Counted from the first letter of the stretch, positions 37,522 to 50,499 are shown. The stretch: 64,000 nt of DNA from Solea solea (GCF_958295425.1 NC_081140.1:14306087-14370086), one strand, 5' to 3'. Notes: generated by a model from the sequence alone, not told the origin. Numbers and translations: made by a program.

Positions 37522-38432
37522 GTGGGGGTGCCCAAACAGCTTTAACCCCCCCCCCAAAAAAGCCAGGATGAAACCATCTTAACTTGCTGCAACACAATGC
37601 AGTATTAGCTGTGTAAGCAAATCTCCAAGCGCACATTCTTTTACGTCACGCTGTAATGTGAGCCGTGGCACCGTCTGTCAAAGCTGCCGCTGCCTGCAGC
37701 AGGCTCTCCGTTTCACAGTGAGACAGGTTATCAGCTGAGGAAACTGGCCTCATTTAGTACCTGATTCGTGACTGAACACTTAATTAGACATAGTTCCCAC
37801 TAACTGCCCACCCATTCATCCACCTTTCAAATGGGCACATGTTGCTGAGTAGTGATGTTGTTGCAGCAAGCCAGTAAACGTCTCCACACTTAAACTGGAT
37901 CTACAAGGGCTGAACTGACTGAAAAAGAGACCTGAAGACATGCACTCAGGACTGCACATTCCATTAAATGTTTGCCCAACTGATTGTCTCCCTGCCAGTC
38001 TAATTAACTGCACTGTGTTCGGGAGTTGCACTGCTTGAGAGAAATGAAAGCACTGTCTGATGAATGTCGACACACTAACGTGCGCCAGAGTTCCGACTGA
38101 CGTGTACATTATTCATACTTGAACTTTCACTGATGATTATTTTTTAAAAGACGTCCAATCTTATCTTAACTTGACAAGCGTGACGTGACACTAATGTGTT
38201 TTCAGTGCAAAAAAATGTGCAAAAATCTACATCTGCGTTGTCACGCTGTGTGCACAAATTAAAGCATTGTTTAGCGATAGTGCTTGGGATTTAAGCTGAT
38301 AGTGCAAACACATGATTTACATGATTTATAATTGAAACAACACAGATCACCAAAAATGAATGCTGTTGAAAGTCTATGGACCATGTTTAGTATGACTGTC
38401 ATATTAAACAGTTCCTTCATAACAAATAAAAA
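37522..38432. other. Intergenic, no gene seen
   Basis: No repeat or gene recognised. The 97-codon minus-strand frame at 37816-38109 lacks supporting features. Confidence 0.45.
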
Positions 38433-38614
38433 CCATCCATCCATCTTCTACCGCTTTATCCTCCACATGACGGGAGGTGCTGTGCCAATCTCATCTGACC
38501 GATCGCCAGTCCATCGCAGGGCCACATCGAGACAAACAACCATTCACTCTCACATTCACACCTACGGTCAATTTAGAGTGTTCAATTTACCTAATCCCCA
38601 CATTTCCTGTTTCT
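38433..38614 (-). mobile_element. tRNA-derived SINE, 3' part (outer layer of a nest)
   Basis: Begins CCATCCATCCATCTTCTACC on the plus strand (the SINE tail reversed) and runs through CTGTGCCAATCTCATCTGA, CAGTCCATCGCAGGGCCACA and GGTCAATTTAGAGTGTTCAA to CCCCACATTT. Here the MITE at 38615 interrupts it. The next piece of the SINE consensus, TTGGACTGAGGAAGGAAAC, appears right after the MITE at 39395. Confidence 0.8.
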
Positions 38615-39394
38615 TGGCCCTTTTCCACTATGGTCCTAGCTCGCCACCGCACGGCACGACACAGTTTAGGTTGGTTTTCCATTACAAAAATAGAACCTAC
38701 TCAACGTGGGCGGAGTCATCACTGCATGGCTGCATGAAACTGCCGTGACTTTGTTTTACACGCGACACACACCCACGAGTGACTAGTGACTTGTAAAGCA
38801 GTTGTTTTCAGTGTAACTGAATCAATAGTATCATCCATCCATCCATAATCTATCCCTTTATCCTCCACCGGAAGGTCGCGGGGGGGGGCTGTGCCAATCT
38901 CAGCTGACATAGGGCGATAGGCGGGGTACACCCTGGACAGTTCTCATTAGAATCAGTTAATTAAAAATATTTGTTCAGTACATCCTCCATGACCGAAGCA
39001 CAGACTTTCACTGAACTGGACTGAAATACAGCGGCAGGGCTTTTGATCAACAGTGTTGTCGCTAAAAACACCAGACTTCTCTGTTAAATATTGAGATTTT
39101 TGACATTTCCCTGGTAGTTGTTGGAGATGAACCCACGTTTTTGGGATTGTTAAGTCTTTTTAAGTGATCTACAGTTCGCCATTGTCCAGCTTGATTCTTG
39201 TCTCGGACGTCTCTTCCTGTGACGGCACCCTGACCAATCGGTGGCCGGCAGTCTGACAAACGTCACGCAAAGTGCCGCCTCAGCTCGCTTGGAACGTCGC
39301 CAGAGCAGGTACTAATTCTATTCTAGTGGAAACACAACTTCACTGAGCCGTACCGAGGCGATGTGAAGCAAGGCGAGCTGGTGGAAACACGCCA
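38615..39394 (-). mobile_element. Harbinger-like MITE, copy C (contains a nested SINE)
   Basis: Both ends are present: TGGCCCTTTTCCACTATGG at 38615 and, from the right, TGGCGTGTTTCCACCAGCTC. Orientation is opposite to copies A and B. It is 780 bp including a ~110-bp SINE insert, so ~670 bp empty. The flanking triplets (TCT and TTG) do not match, so the target duplication has decayed or the boundary is off by a base or two. Internal sequence matches copy A over most of its length. Confidence 0.8.
38831..38940 (-). mobile_element. 5'-truncated SINE inserted in MITE copy C
   Basis: TCATCCATCCATCCATAATC, then TGTGCCAATCTCAGCTGACA, then GGCGATAGGCGGGGTACACC, ending CCTGGACAG. This is only the last ~110 bp of the SINE, in reverse orientation, typical of incomplete reverse transcription. 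MITE sequence continues on both sides. Confidence 0.8.
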
Positions 39395-39414
39395 TTGGAC
39401 TGAGGAAGGAAACT
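39395..39414 (-). mobile_element. Continuation of the outer SINE after the MITE
   Basis: TTGGACTGAGGAAGGAAAC matches the SINE segment TTGGACTGTGGGAGGAA seen in the complete copy at 63173-63190, picking up almost exactly where the 38433-38614 part stops. After this the SINE fades out. Confidence 0.6.
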
Positions 39415-40399
39415 TTTTTTATACTTTTAACACACAAAAGACTGAATCACTAAATTCAGCATCTCACCATCATCTCATTTTTGCTACAATCCAAATATAG
39501 TGCATCAGCGTTCTCTGCATAATGCTGTGAATACATCATTCACACACATCAAAAGCCTTAAACCTGCCTGAGATTTTAGTCCCAACAAAAGTGCTGTGTC
39601 CTATCGGCGTCGTGCCGTGACGTCCTGATTAATTCGATGGGTGTTTCATTAACACTTGACAATAGAATTTGGATGCAATTATGAGAATTTTCACTTGCTC
39701 TGTATCCAGAGAAGATAATGTTTAATTAAATGTTTGAATCACTTCACTCGCATTGCTTCTCCTGGAAAGTAGTTACAAACTCGCATTTGTTTATGCCTTG
39801 AATTGTTTACAGATACTGGGAAAGCACAGGTGCAGCCATTAGTTTATAAATGCCTCAAGGTATTTCGTACTTTGCTAAGTCATTTTGTAACTGGCTGAAT
39901 ATAGTGTTGTCTCACTTGTTCTTTTGTGTCCTCTTTTCTTTTACTCCATTCACGTGGCTCTGTATCCTGAATGTTGCTGTTGCATTGAATTTTACTCGGT
40001 TTGAAGTATAGTAGCTGCTGCCTCATTTACATGACATGCTTTCGAGAACAAGTCCGCTGTCCATAAGGAGACATTTTGTGCTGGAGTAGGCATTTATCTG
40101 ACATATGTGCTGTAATTGAAGAAGAAAGGCCACTAAATTTAGCAGCGGCTCATCATTTACACATTATGTTCAGCCGACGCTGCACCAAAGATGGTATTTC
40201 CTCGTAGTAGGTCATTTTTTATTTTTATTTAACCTTTATTTATACAGCTCGTCTCACTGAGACACGAGGTGTCATTCTCAAGAGAGAGACCTGTTAAAAG
40301 GACTACACGGCGTCGCGGGGACCACCAGTTATGGCAACTGTGCGTTTAAACACACACCATTATTTCAGTAATTCTAGCAATATATGTGCTGTTCACACA

Positions 40400-40404
<5 letters not shown>

Positions 40405-40434
<30 letters not shown>
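40405..40434. repeat. (TA)n microsatellite
   Basis: Fifteen TA units. Confidence 0.95.
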
Positions 40435-40437
<3 letters not shown>

Positions 40438-41042
40438 TCTTTTTTCTGTGAAAAGCACATCCTGGGGCGGGGGTGGGGACTAATATAAAATCTGTCATAA
40501 TAAATAAAATCACAGTAACAAGACAAGTGTTTATTTCAGCTTCAAGGGGGTAAAAATGGGAGTTATGTTCACGTTTTAAAAATGTAAAATAAAAACAAAG
40601 CTGAACTGGGAAGCGATAAATCAGTATGTATATAGCCTAATGGCCCTGCAGTCCATTCATCTTCATCCTTATTCTATGAAAGTATGGCCCTCCCTTTCTT
40701 TATATATGTTGCGCTTGGATCTTGCAATTTCTTTTTAAGTGACAACCTTAACAAACGACAACAAAACAAGACAACACATATGTCTTAAACCGGCTTTCCC
40801 AAATATCTGTGGCGATATAGCACTTTATAGCACAGCCAGAAACATGTTGGAAAGTGCACCATGTCTCCTAAAGTAAATACTTATATACTGCATGTGAACT
40901 GTTTATATGACAGCTTCCACCTTTGGCCATATTGCAGCTGCATTTATGGTCCCCTCATAGCAACCATTTGGTTCATGTGAAGGAGAGAAATGGACAGACA
41001 CAGACTGAGGCTTTTGTTACAACCTCACTACTGGGAAAAGGC

Positions 41043-41072
41043 CTGTGTGTGTATGTGTGTGTGTGTGTGTGT
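41043..41072. repeat. (TG)n microsatellite
   Basis: TG run with one TA interruption. Confidence 0.95.
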
Positions 41073-42047
41073 ACTCAGTATGTAACCTGATGGTAACGTT
41101 CGATGAGTAGCTGGTAGCTGATGAGGCACTGGTGTACCATGCATACATTACTGCATTTGTATAAAATCTTCCATACAAGAAGATGGGGAGGAAGTGCAGA
41201 AGGGTTGCAAAACACAGAATATGAGATTATAGGACAGCACGTTGTCTTTTATTCTGCCTCTTGGAATGAGGAACAGAATCAGATGCAAATGAGATAGGGA
41301 GAGGAATAAAGATTTATGGAACAATCTTTATTTTAAAAATTTTTTTTTTTTTTAGGGTAAATAAGAACCTCAGTGTTATAATTTCAATACGTGTGAGTTC
41401 AAATGAACATACAGAAACCACAGTGATGAGCGTATCTTGGCCAACTTGCCAACGACTACAAGACGAGCAGATTTATAAAGGAGGAGGAGGAGGCATAGCG
41501 GCAAACGGCGAGGATTAAAAGGTGAAAGTGTTGGAGGGAGGATGAGAGGAGGGATGTGGAGCGGTGGAAGAAGAGGAAACGGACCGGGAAAGGCAAACAG
41601 AGAGAGAGTGGGATGTGTATCGAGTTGTGTCTTAGGTTCGTCAGAAAGAAAGAACGCGATAGTATGAATAAAAGATGATACGACACACACACGCATACAA
41701 TGTGTGTTTGTTTTTGTGTACATTTCTGATGTGATTCCTCTCGTTCTTTGAGTAGGTTGAAAAAAAAAAAAAGAAAAAGACAGGATTTGAGCCTGATGAT
41801 GTACGGACACATTCAGCATCAGATATTCTCATGGAAGCAGCCACTGTGTTGAATGACAATATGAATTAATTGAAAGATACATTGGTGTTTCATGCCTGTC
41901 TCTCTCTATAAATGTGTGTGACAATCACGCTACAAAAGTCCTACTGGTTGTCCACCAAGGAAAAGCGTTCACAGTTTGGTGCTCACAGTCATGCGATGAG
42001 CACACCCGACTGAGTGTGTGTGTGTGTGTTTTTGTTTTGTTTCTTTC

Positions 42048-42449
42048 AATAACACCTAAGCCTCAAAATGTTTGCTTATAAAAGGGCTAGAAAATGTCCT
42101 GTGACGAAGAGCTTTTGTCCATTTTTCCAGAATAACTTTCAAAATATGGCAGTTATTTACAATTTACTGCATGTTAAAATGCTGTTTTAACAATTTAAAA
42201 TGAAGTTTTAAACACAGTTGTACATGAACACTAGATTTTGCGTGTTAAGTTTTAAATTTGAACAGTATAAAACATATTTAATTCGCCAGCTTCCTGAAAC
42301 GGCGCGAGTGAGATTACCGCGATAACCACACGTTGGCTTTGGCGTGCAACTTCTCAGCTTTCAGAAGCCGCTGGAATTGTTCCGCCGCGTATTTGCGACA
42401 AAGCGAAGTGTGCTTGTGCAAAAAGTGTCGGTGTTAAAGCGTTAAGGGC
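42048..42449 (+). mobile_element. Unknown dispersed repeat family, copy 3 (most complete)
   Basis: Starts AATAACACCTAAGCCTCAAA and ends GTCGGTGTTAAAGCGTTAAGG. It links copies 1 and 2, carrying the left half shared with copy 1 and the right half shared with copy 2. About 400 bp, no coding capacity. The end motif TTAACRCYTTAACACC recalls MITEs that insert at TTAA (piggyBac type), but I cannot fix a target duplication. Confidence 0.7.
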
Positions 42450-43381
42450 AACCCCATATGGCTAACGGGAAAGCATGGCGACGTCATGTTGACAAAGCAA
42501 GAGCGCAATTGACACTCACGGGCGTCGGTTTCATTATAAAAAAAAGGCTTCATTTTTCCACGTGTCAACTTCAGCGCTGCTTTGTGAGCACAACAGAATG
42601 AAACAGCAATTGACCTACACAGTGTTTAATTGCCCAAACTGCAGCGAGGCCCACCATCATTTATCCCACCACAGTCTCATTTTGTATTTCTCATAAAAAC
42701 CTAGTATTTAGTGTCTCAGCTGAGTGGTGGCTTTCAGGAACGACATCTGATTAAAAGGAAGGGAGTCAAAATGCATGTTATCGGTTTAACGGTTATACGC
42801 GTCCTGTTATTACAGAAGAGCCTTAAAGCTTACAGTAATATACCTTTTGTGAATTGCATGTATTACAACTAACTCCACTGGACGGTGGCTCTTGATTACT
42901 TCCACGGCAGTGATCGCAGTGGATATCTTGCCAGCCTTAAAAAGAGGATGAGTGGAATTGTGCAGCATCAGACTTTGGTCTCTGTCCATGACTAAAGGGA
43001 TATACAGTAGTATATCCGACCTCCTGTTGTACAGACAGAGTCCATCCCCGGGCTGTGGTGTTAGCTCATAACCATATCCTCTCCCGGTATATTAAATTCT
43101 CCCCTAGTATTCCATCTCTGCCCCCGGCAGACAGGAAAGAAACAAGAGATGGCTGATGGACAGAGAGGGGGAAAAGGGAGAATAGCACCGAGATGAGTAC
43201 GAAATAATGAGTGACTTGGACAGTAGAATAGAAACTGACAAACAGGAGGGGTGGATCCGTTTCCTGTCGCCTGTTGTGATGTTGTCAGTCGAGTGCAGTA
43301 ACGAAACAGATCGTTTGGCTCTCTAATTGTGTACCTGACAGCAATTAGATTGCTCTCGTAAAAGCGCTGCCCTAATTAGGT

Positions 43382-43411
43382 CACACACACACACACACAC
43401 ACACACACACC
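43382..43411. repeat. (CA)n microsatellite
   Basis: Fifteen uninterrupted CA units. Confidence 0.95.
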
Positions 43412-45024
43412 ACTCCTGGCAGGAGGAGATGCTGCAGAGTGAAAGTGTGTTTTAAACAATGGGGCATGACTCAAAATCAGTAGCTGGTCAAGGTGACTGT
43501 CGGGGTGATACCGTATGTCACACTAATTAATGAGCCCGGGTCTTTAAGTGTGAGCGCTCATCTGGCTGCTTGTTTGGATGGGTTAATGGGCTAATCAGTA
43601 GATTACTCACCTGTGTAAATGATCCTGGAGAGATGTGGCGAGAGGCTAGTAAAGGTCCTTCCTGGTCCCACTCAGTGGAAAACAATAGATTGCAGGCTTT
43701 TATGTCTAGTCCAGTTTGGTCTGCATTGGCTAACTGGCACAGTCCCGGTCCATTACCAGTATACAGCAGCAGGTAATTCTTCACTGGGTCCAGGGTTTCT
43801 CAGTTCTGGCCGGGTCAAACCAATTAAATTGTCCATAAACTGTACCGTATATGCTCTCCAGATCATTCTGAGTGTGAGATGAAAGGGTCCAGGTAAGGTT
43901 AACAGCTCCAGCTCAGCATGAATTGCATGATCAAGCCACTTAAGAGCCGGCAACAGCATGCTGATGTTTCACAGACGTTTATATCCAAGGCAAGACCCAT
44001 TCATAAGTTTCGGTCTATGCAGTATACCATGATGTATATCCGGGTTGTATGTGATTATCTATGCATCCTGTTTATTCCAAATGTTTACCATCTGCTCAGT
44101 GTCTGTCTGCACATGAAGAGGTTCCAGGTAGAAGTTAGAAGTCCGTCCATCTTTTCTTGCCTTTTTTTTTTTTTTTTTTGGTTGAGATATATACCCAAAT
44201 GCCTCTTTATGCCCACTGTATCCATTTCTGCGGCGATTCCTTGTGATGCAAAGTGGAAAGTGCGGCACCAGCGCGTGTCGCTTCATTAAAAGTAATTAAG
44301 ATGATCACACCCAACAGCTAAATCCTCCACGCTTGGTCACGACACAGTCAGTTGTCCAGTTGAGACACGAGAGCCAGGATAAGCGGTGAAAAGAAAGCCA
44401 GACAGTCGAGGTCTATAACCCCGTGATGTTTAATGGACACAAAGTAATGGGTAGAGTAAATGGGAGGTACAGAGAAAGAAGCTATAGGGCCTTTTTTTTT
44501 TTTTTTTCTTCTTCACCATCTTTTCCTTGGTGGTGATGTTGATCCTCCACATCTGCCACCCAGAACGACATCATCAGGGCTCTAGAAAGACAAAAGCGAG
44601 AACATGCGTGTTTTAAAATAGCACAGTAAAATACTCTTTAATGCTGGAAGGAAAAGGGGCATCATCTTTGTTACTGTACTGAGAACCGGGTGGTTAGAAA
44701 TAAAAGTCAAATAATTGGGGAGTGGATAGAACATCAGCTTTTGTCAACAAAAACAAGGTTCTGGAAAAAAAACATTTGACAGAAGAGCGACTCACAGACA
44801 CAATTTAGCACCATTTTCCAAATGTGTAGTACATCTCATAATAACTTTAAGTCTGTCAGGAAGAAAATAAACCTTCTGCAAAATAGCTGGAATTGACATT
44901 AACTTGATCGGGCCCAAAGGCCATATTTATAAATTTTGTCAGAGGAGTTGAATTAAAAGCATTATAATAATAGTTTAAGAAAAGCTACTTTACACTGAAA
45001 ACAATTTTTTTTTGTGTGTCTGGC

Positions 45025-45048
45025 TTCATATCATATCATATCATATCC
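45025..45048. repeat. (TCATA)n minisatellite-like run
   Basis: Four to five TCATA units. Confidence 0.9.
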
Positions 45049-47168
45049 ACTTTTGCCAAGACATGTAACAGCCTAAAGAATGATGGAACTGTCTATTGTG
45101 TCAGTATGATGTTGCCCCAGCTCTTATTTGTGGGCACTTCTTCACTGTATTTTTCAGAAGGAATATTTCTTGACCGCGTTCATGTGCAGGCAGTTCTTAT
45201 TGTGCCAGTTTAAAAATGAAGCACAGTCTTCATAATGCCTCGGCGCGTATTCATCCATCACAACCACTGCACATCTTCAATGTCTTCTCCTCCATCATCC
45301 TCCACCCCTCTGCCCTTTTCATCTTCATCACCCTTTATACCACGCAGATGGATGAAGGAGATGGGGGGAGGGGGAGGGGGGCTGTTTGTAATGTGAGTAG
45401 TGAGCAGATGGATATATATATAAAAAAAAACACAAGTAAAGGTGTTGGACAAAAGGAAGTGGCAGCAAAAATAGAGGGTGGGGAGGAGAAATATGAGAGG
45501 ATGAGCACTAAAAAGCAATAAAATGGAAATCTAGACTGAATAGATAAAAGGATGGGAGAGAGAGAGTAAAAGGGCAGGGAGTGTTAAGGAAAGGAAAACC
45601 AGGGATAATAAATGAAGGGATTCTATAATAGATTTATCCACATTACAAAAGCCACTTCCTCTAGTTGTAAATAACCATGCTGATGTTTTATCAAGCAGCG
45701 GATTTTATTCCTGCCTTCACCCTAATACAATAAAGGTAATTTGCGTTGATGAACATAATACATTTTACCACTCTTTTTGTTTGTTTTCTGCTTCTTCAAT
45801 AGGCAACAATGTCACTTCTTTTCAATTCCAAATATTTAAAAAACAGAATATCATATGGAAAGCCTCTCATTTGAGTTGAGCAAAAATAATGACATTATCT
45901 CAAATAAATCAACGCTCAAATGACAGCTGTTGCAACGCTGGTATTTTCTAGGCTTCAGGAACCTTAAACGAATGCAGTTCTGTCTTGCTTTATTGTATAG
46001 TGGTGGTGACAAGAATCTCCAGGGTAGATGACTACAGGAAGGAAAACGGTACAGGGGTGCTCAAGTTCTTAGTTCCAATCATTACTCTTTATGTGAAGTG
46101 TGGACACGATCTCTTTGTGAGGCCGAGAGACCATCAGATCTTAAAGTCTCTCCATTGGACACTATGGAGCCGCCTGTTGTCTGCTGCTGGAGGTGTTGAA
46201 GAAATAGACAGAAACAGAGAGGCGGGACATGGAGAGAGAGAGAGAGGAGACAGAGTCGGAAACAGCAATATAGTAAGAGACATTTCAAGAAACAATAATG
46301 GAGGAAAAACCCTGACACAAGTTGGAACAAAACAGCAGAAAGAGGGCATGGAGAAAAGTGTGTAAAGGAAAAGATGGGGTAAGGTGACAAAGAGAGCTTG
46401 AGAAACACAGCAGGGTGTGAAGAAAAGGAGATTCAGAGCAATGCATTCAGTGAGACAGGTAGTGGGGTGAAGAACAAGGCTGCGTAATACAGGCCGACGG
46501 TGAAAGGAGTGATGATAGATTAAAATTCACGGAGGACAGACTTGCTGCGGGGTCACGGATGGGCCACGGGGAGAACACACACTTGCACTTCACACAGAGT
46601 CACACGTGTTTTTTGTGTTGTGTTATCCTTCCCTGCCTGACCTTGTGGGAACATTTCCATTGGCTCACGGCTGTGTTCAACCTTGGACACAACACCAATT
46701 TAATACCAACACCTTCAGCGAGTTTGCGGCACAAAAGCGTTCATTTTACATTCATTACCAGGAGGGTTGCAAAATTCGTATAACTGTGTTTTTTGGTGTG
46801 AACCAGTATACCGCCCAGCGCTACTTAAGCCCTTACAATGAATGATCTGCCTTGTGGATTGTGGATCTACTTGTTCCCCTTCCCCCGTGCGACTGTGTAG
46901 AGAATTTTGTCCTCATAAAATGATTAATAACTTGCGTATTCAGTGGCTGTTCTTGAACTAATGACACCGCTTGGCATAATCATAAACACGTTTGTTTCAT
47001 GGAGCAATTGTTGAATATTTCCCACTTGATATTCAGGTTCAGTGATTCCATATCCACTAGAGTCATGGACTAGACCTTTGAGCTCCAAGGTGGCCGGAAA
47101 GTTTTTGACCATGTGTGTTAATTACTAAATATGGGATAAGGGGATAAGAGTCTAGTTACAGTTCACAC

Positions 47169-47345
47169 TAGAGCTGAAACAATTAATCGATTATTAATCG
47201 ATTACTAAATTAATCCACAGCTATTTTGATAATTGATTAATTGGTTCAAGGCTTTTTTTTCATGATTAAAACCACATTTCCGATTGTTTAAGTTGTTTAA
47301 ACAACAGTCCAACACTCCTTTTTTATGCATTGCAAATATGAATAT
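47169..47345 (+). mobile_element. hAT-type repeat, left part
   Basis: TAGAGCTGAAACAATTAATC, then GATTATTAATCGATTACTAA, TTTTGATAATTGATTAATTG and GGTTCAAGGCTTTTTTTTCATG. Same family as the split copy at 8746-9320. Begins with TAGAG, the usual hAT start. The right end was not identified. Confidence 0.6.
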
Positions 47346-50300
47346 TATTATTTGTTATTTGGAGGATATCTAATTTAGACAGCCAAAATAGAAACATGCA
47401 CAAACTAAAATAAATAACTATGTGTACCCGGCAAAGTTAGGAAAATGTATTAATTCTGTTTCTTGCACTGGAATCAGTTGGAGCAATTTCAGACACTGGT
47501 AACTCTTTAAAGCTGAACCTGTCATGTCTGCTTGATATGAAAGTATGGCTGGGAAAAAAAGGGAATATTTATCAAGGGCATTATATAACTACAAATTCAT
47601 AATTAGGTATCCATTTCATCCCCATGAACAGGAAAAGCAAACAAAGCCAAACCCATCACCCACATTCTGGCTATTTCCTTTTTTATTAATGTTGCATCAC
47701 ATTTTGATACCCATTGCCTTTTAATGGGGTCTCTCTGTGTATCTGTCAGTTGCACTGTTCCTCAGGCGCTTAGACTCAATGCGGCTCTCTCTCTCTCTCC
47801 CTCTCTCCCTCCCTCTCTCTCTGATCAGATCAATGTTGCCTTTCTCTGCAATGCAGCAACCAGTAAAACACATCACAGACACAGCTACACTTGAGAAACC
47901 CCAACAGCCTGTGTACAAACACACGGGTACCAGCCTTCATTGCAGGTTGGCCTCAAAGTGCCACTGAACCTCGAATCAAAGGGCGAAGAAACAAAGAATA
48001 CTAAGGCCAGCGTTATTTCCTTCTTCCCGTGTTAAGTGTCAAAATAAAAAGTGTATTTATTGCCTTGCTCCTTCTCTTTGTCTGGCTTCTCTTTGGGAGT
48101 GCCTTTGACTGACACTCTTCAGTCGGATGAGACTGAGGCTGAGATGAGGTCATGGCTTTAATTAAGGGCTATGGTGAGCATGTAAGGACACCTTAGCGCT
48201 GCAACGAAGTTCTTGACACTAGTTTAAATATTTCTACCCTAATGAGCACTCCCCATCCTCTCTCATATGCAACTCCAACTTAGCCATTAAGCCTCCCAGA
48301 ACACTTGCTGAACTACATCTGCACAAGCAGAGGTGATAAAAACAACGAGAAGAAGAAGAAGAAGAAAGTAACTAGTTTCAGTCTAATTTCATGAACCAAT
48401 TAATATCCAAGGTAGCTCGTTACTTGGAGCAGCACTTGACACTATAAACAATATTTGCAACTCTCTTGTATCATGCAATAATTAAAGTCTGTGATGTAAG
48501 TGATGCCCAGCTCATTTAATTGTGCTCCAAATGTCAGACTACAGATCCAGCTGATGTCTTGGAGGTGAAAACCTTCACTGAAACAGCCGGACTCTGCACA
48601 GGTCTCTCCTCTCGTCCTCGGCCATCAATGTGAGGCTCATTCACTCCTCATTTTAATCCCTTCACAGAGACCACGTGAACGATCAAACAACCACTGATAA
48701 AGTATTCTGACACAGCTGTTTCAGCCTCCCATGTGGAAATAGTGTCTCCATTTATCGGCTTCATTGAAACCCCTACATCCCGAGTGGAGCACCGGGTTTA
48801 ATACCTGGTAAAAACTCCACCTGAATAGAACATTCAAAATACTCTTGTCAATGTCTATTATGTAAGTGCTTTTGAAAAATGTGAAAGGCGTGTTAACACT
48901 AACCCATAATCCTTAATGGATTAAGATAACTGTTGGAAATTTGGCATAAGAGGGGGTGATCTGATAGATGTTCTGCTAGAAATGTACTTACTTCACTGCA
49001 GTATTTTGGGTTTAGACTCCACTCAACTTTAGTGTGTTGTTTACACTCCGTGCAACATCTTCAAACATGAGTCTTCAGTAAGGGCTCTGAGTCTGGTTTT
49101 TCCTCATTTTTTGGTGTCAAAGAATCAAGCTCTCCACATGAATCTTTTGCCTTCTTTTTTTGTGGGAACATACTAATGTATCCCCGCACTTTTTTAAGCA
49201 TATGTTAACATTAATAATCGTGGCCAGAAGAAGTTTGTATAAGAAGCGCCGTAAAAACTTTACTGCCCTTGGCCTATTCTAAGTGCTTGTACTGCTTACT
49301 ACTTAAGTGCTGCATCTCTTAACCCTCACAATGTGCTCTCACGGATTCACATTTCTCCACCACCACAATTTAATCTTCTTCCAGTTGCTTATTCTGCAAT
49401 ACAGACAACAATAATGGTTGAGGTTGCATCACTGTGCTGCGTATAATACATTCCTAAATTGGATGTATCTATGTGATACTGTTGTGTTACCCTTAGGCGA
49501 TGCCATTACAGTCTCACTGGATCTAAAGGACTTGGCCTGTGTTGTACGTCGAGCACCCTGGGGGCACACAATCTGAGCAGTGAGTGTATACAGCTGTGTA
49601 AACATTCATGCATAAGCTGCAGTAAATGTTTAACTTTTATTATATCAGTGCCTGAACAGCTAACGGCAGTGTATTGTTTTTACTTGATACATCTTGCGTT
49701 TGAAAAATCCCAAAGATTATGCATGGTCTTTTTACGTTGGATAAAACATCGTTGTTGAGTTTTCATTGACGTCGCTCATCTACGTTAGTGTTAATCCGAA
49801 GTCCCATACAGGGATTAAAACATCTTTGTATAATCCACTGTGCGTTTTAGAACGTCATGTGGCTAACATTGCTATTAGCTAGCTGAGTATTGTCGTTTTG
49901 AAATGCACATGGAAACGTGTGTTTGATCACATGATCGCATTATAAGCTGTAACGGGAGCGCGTGAGCAACTGCTACCAATATGAATAACACACCAACCTG
50001 ATGTGCTTGAATAATGAAGTATTGACTGTGATGCTAATGAGTTAGCAACTAGCTGAGAGTTAGCACATCATCATCAGCTCATTCAGCAACAGACTGATCC
50101 GTCCACACTACACCACAGAGCCGCTTAAATGTATTTGATTTGATTTGAATTTAGAAATATGTATCTGTCTTTGAAGTGTGTTACCTTTCTTGTTTTTCAT
50201 TTTTATGAAATTTATATTCATATTTCATTTCATTATTCTCTTGTAACCCCTGGGGACCTCTACATAGAACCTTCGGGGTCCTTAGACCTGCTATTGATAA

Positions 50301-50377
50301 CCATTAAACAACCAATTAAATAACCTTTTTTTTTTTAATCAATAATCTTTTTTTTTTAAATGATTTTGGGGGTGGGG
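47346..50377. other. Intergenic, no gene seen
   Basis: (CT)n/(CCCT)n tract at 47783-47822, (GAA)n at 48347-48367. The stretch 49860-50110 has several GCTAAC/GTTAGC words (ATTAGCTAGCTGAG, AGTTAGCAACTAGCTGAGAG), likely a decayed repeat. No supported gene. Confidence 0.4.
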
Positions 50378-50499
50378 CTTTTTGCCTTTATTGGACAGGA
50401 CAGTGAAGCATGAGAGGCAGAGAGGGGAAGACGAACCCAGGTCACTGTAAATGGGCCCTTTGCCCTCCAGCTCTACCAACTGAACTATCAGGTTCCCCG
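50378..50499 (-). mobile_element. tRNA-derived SINE (second family)
   Basis: On the minus strand the head reads GGGGAACCTGATAGTTCAGT then TGGTAGAGC (box A pattern) and GGTTCGTCTTCC (box B-like), followed by CCTCTCTGCCTCTCATGC and TGTCCTGTCCAATAAAGGC. This is the standard layout of a teleost SINE with internal Pol III promoter. Same strand as lrfn5, about 0.9 kb past its stop. Confidence 0.7.

Larger units (their letters stand above)
39415..42047. other. Intergenic, no gene seen
   Basis: Around 40221-40297 the sequence AACCTTTATTTATACAGCTC followed by TCTCACTGAGAC and CTCAAGAGAGAGACCTG is a widespread fish repeat fragment of uncertain class. Microsatellites at 40405-40434 (AT) and 41043-41072 (TG). 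The minus-strand frames at 41376-41859 are open only because of purine-rich, low-complexity plus-strand sequence. Confidence 0.45.
42450..47168. other. Intergenic, no gene seen
   Basis: Microsatellites at 43382-43411 (CA) and 45025-45048 (TCATA). Poly-T runs at 44161-44179 and 44491-44507. Purine-rich G/A blocks (45355-45380, 46210-46260) create long but low-complexity frames on both strands. No supported exon. Confidence 0.45.

Noticed and set aside
38332..38748. 138-codon plus-strand frame
   Set aside because: Runs across the SINE and into the MITE, so it is reading repeat DNA.
41376..41859. Overlapping minus-strand frames up to 147 codons
   Set aside because: Open because the plus strand is purine-rich low-complexity sequence; the composition (Ser, Leu, Pro, Phe runs) is what such DNA gives by chance.
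45985..46408. 126-codon plus and 108-codon minus frames
   Set aside because: Both lie over GA-rich sequence (GAGAGAGAGAG) and are compositional; no motif.
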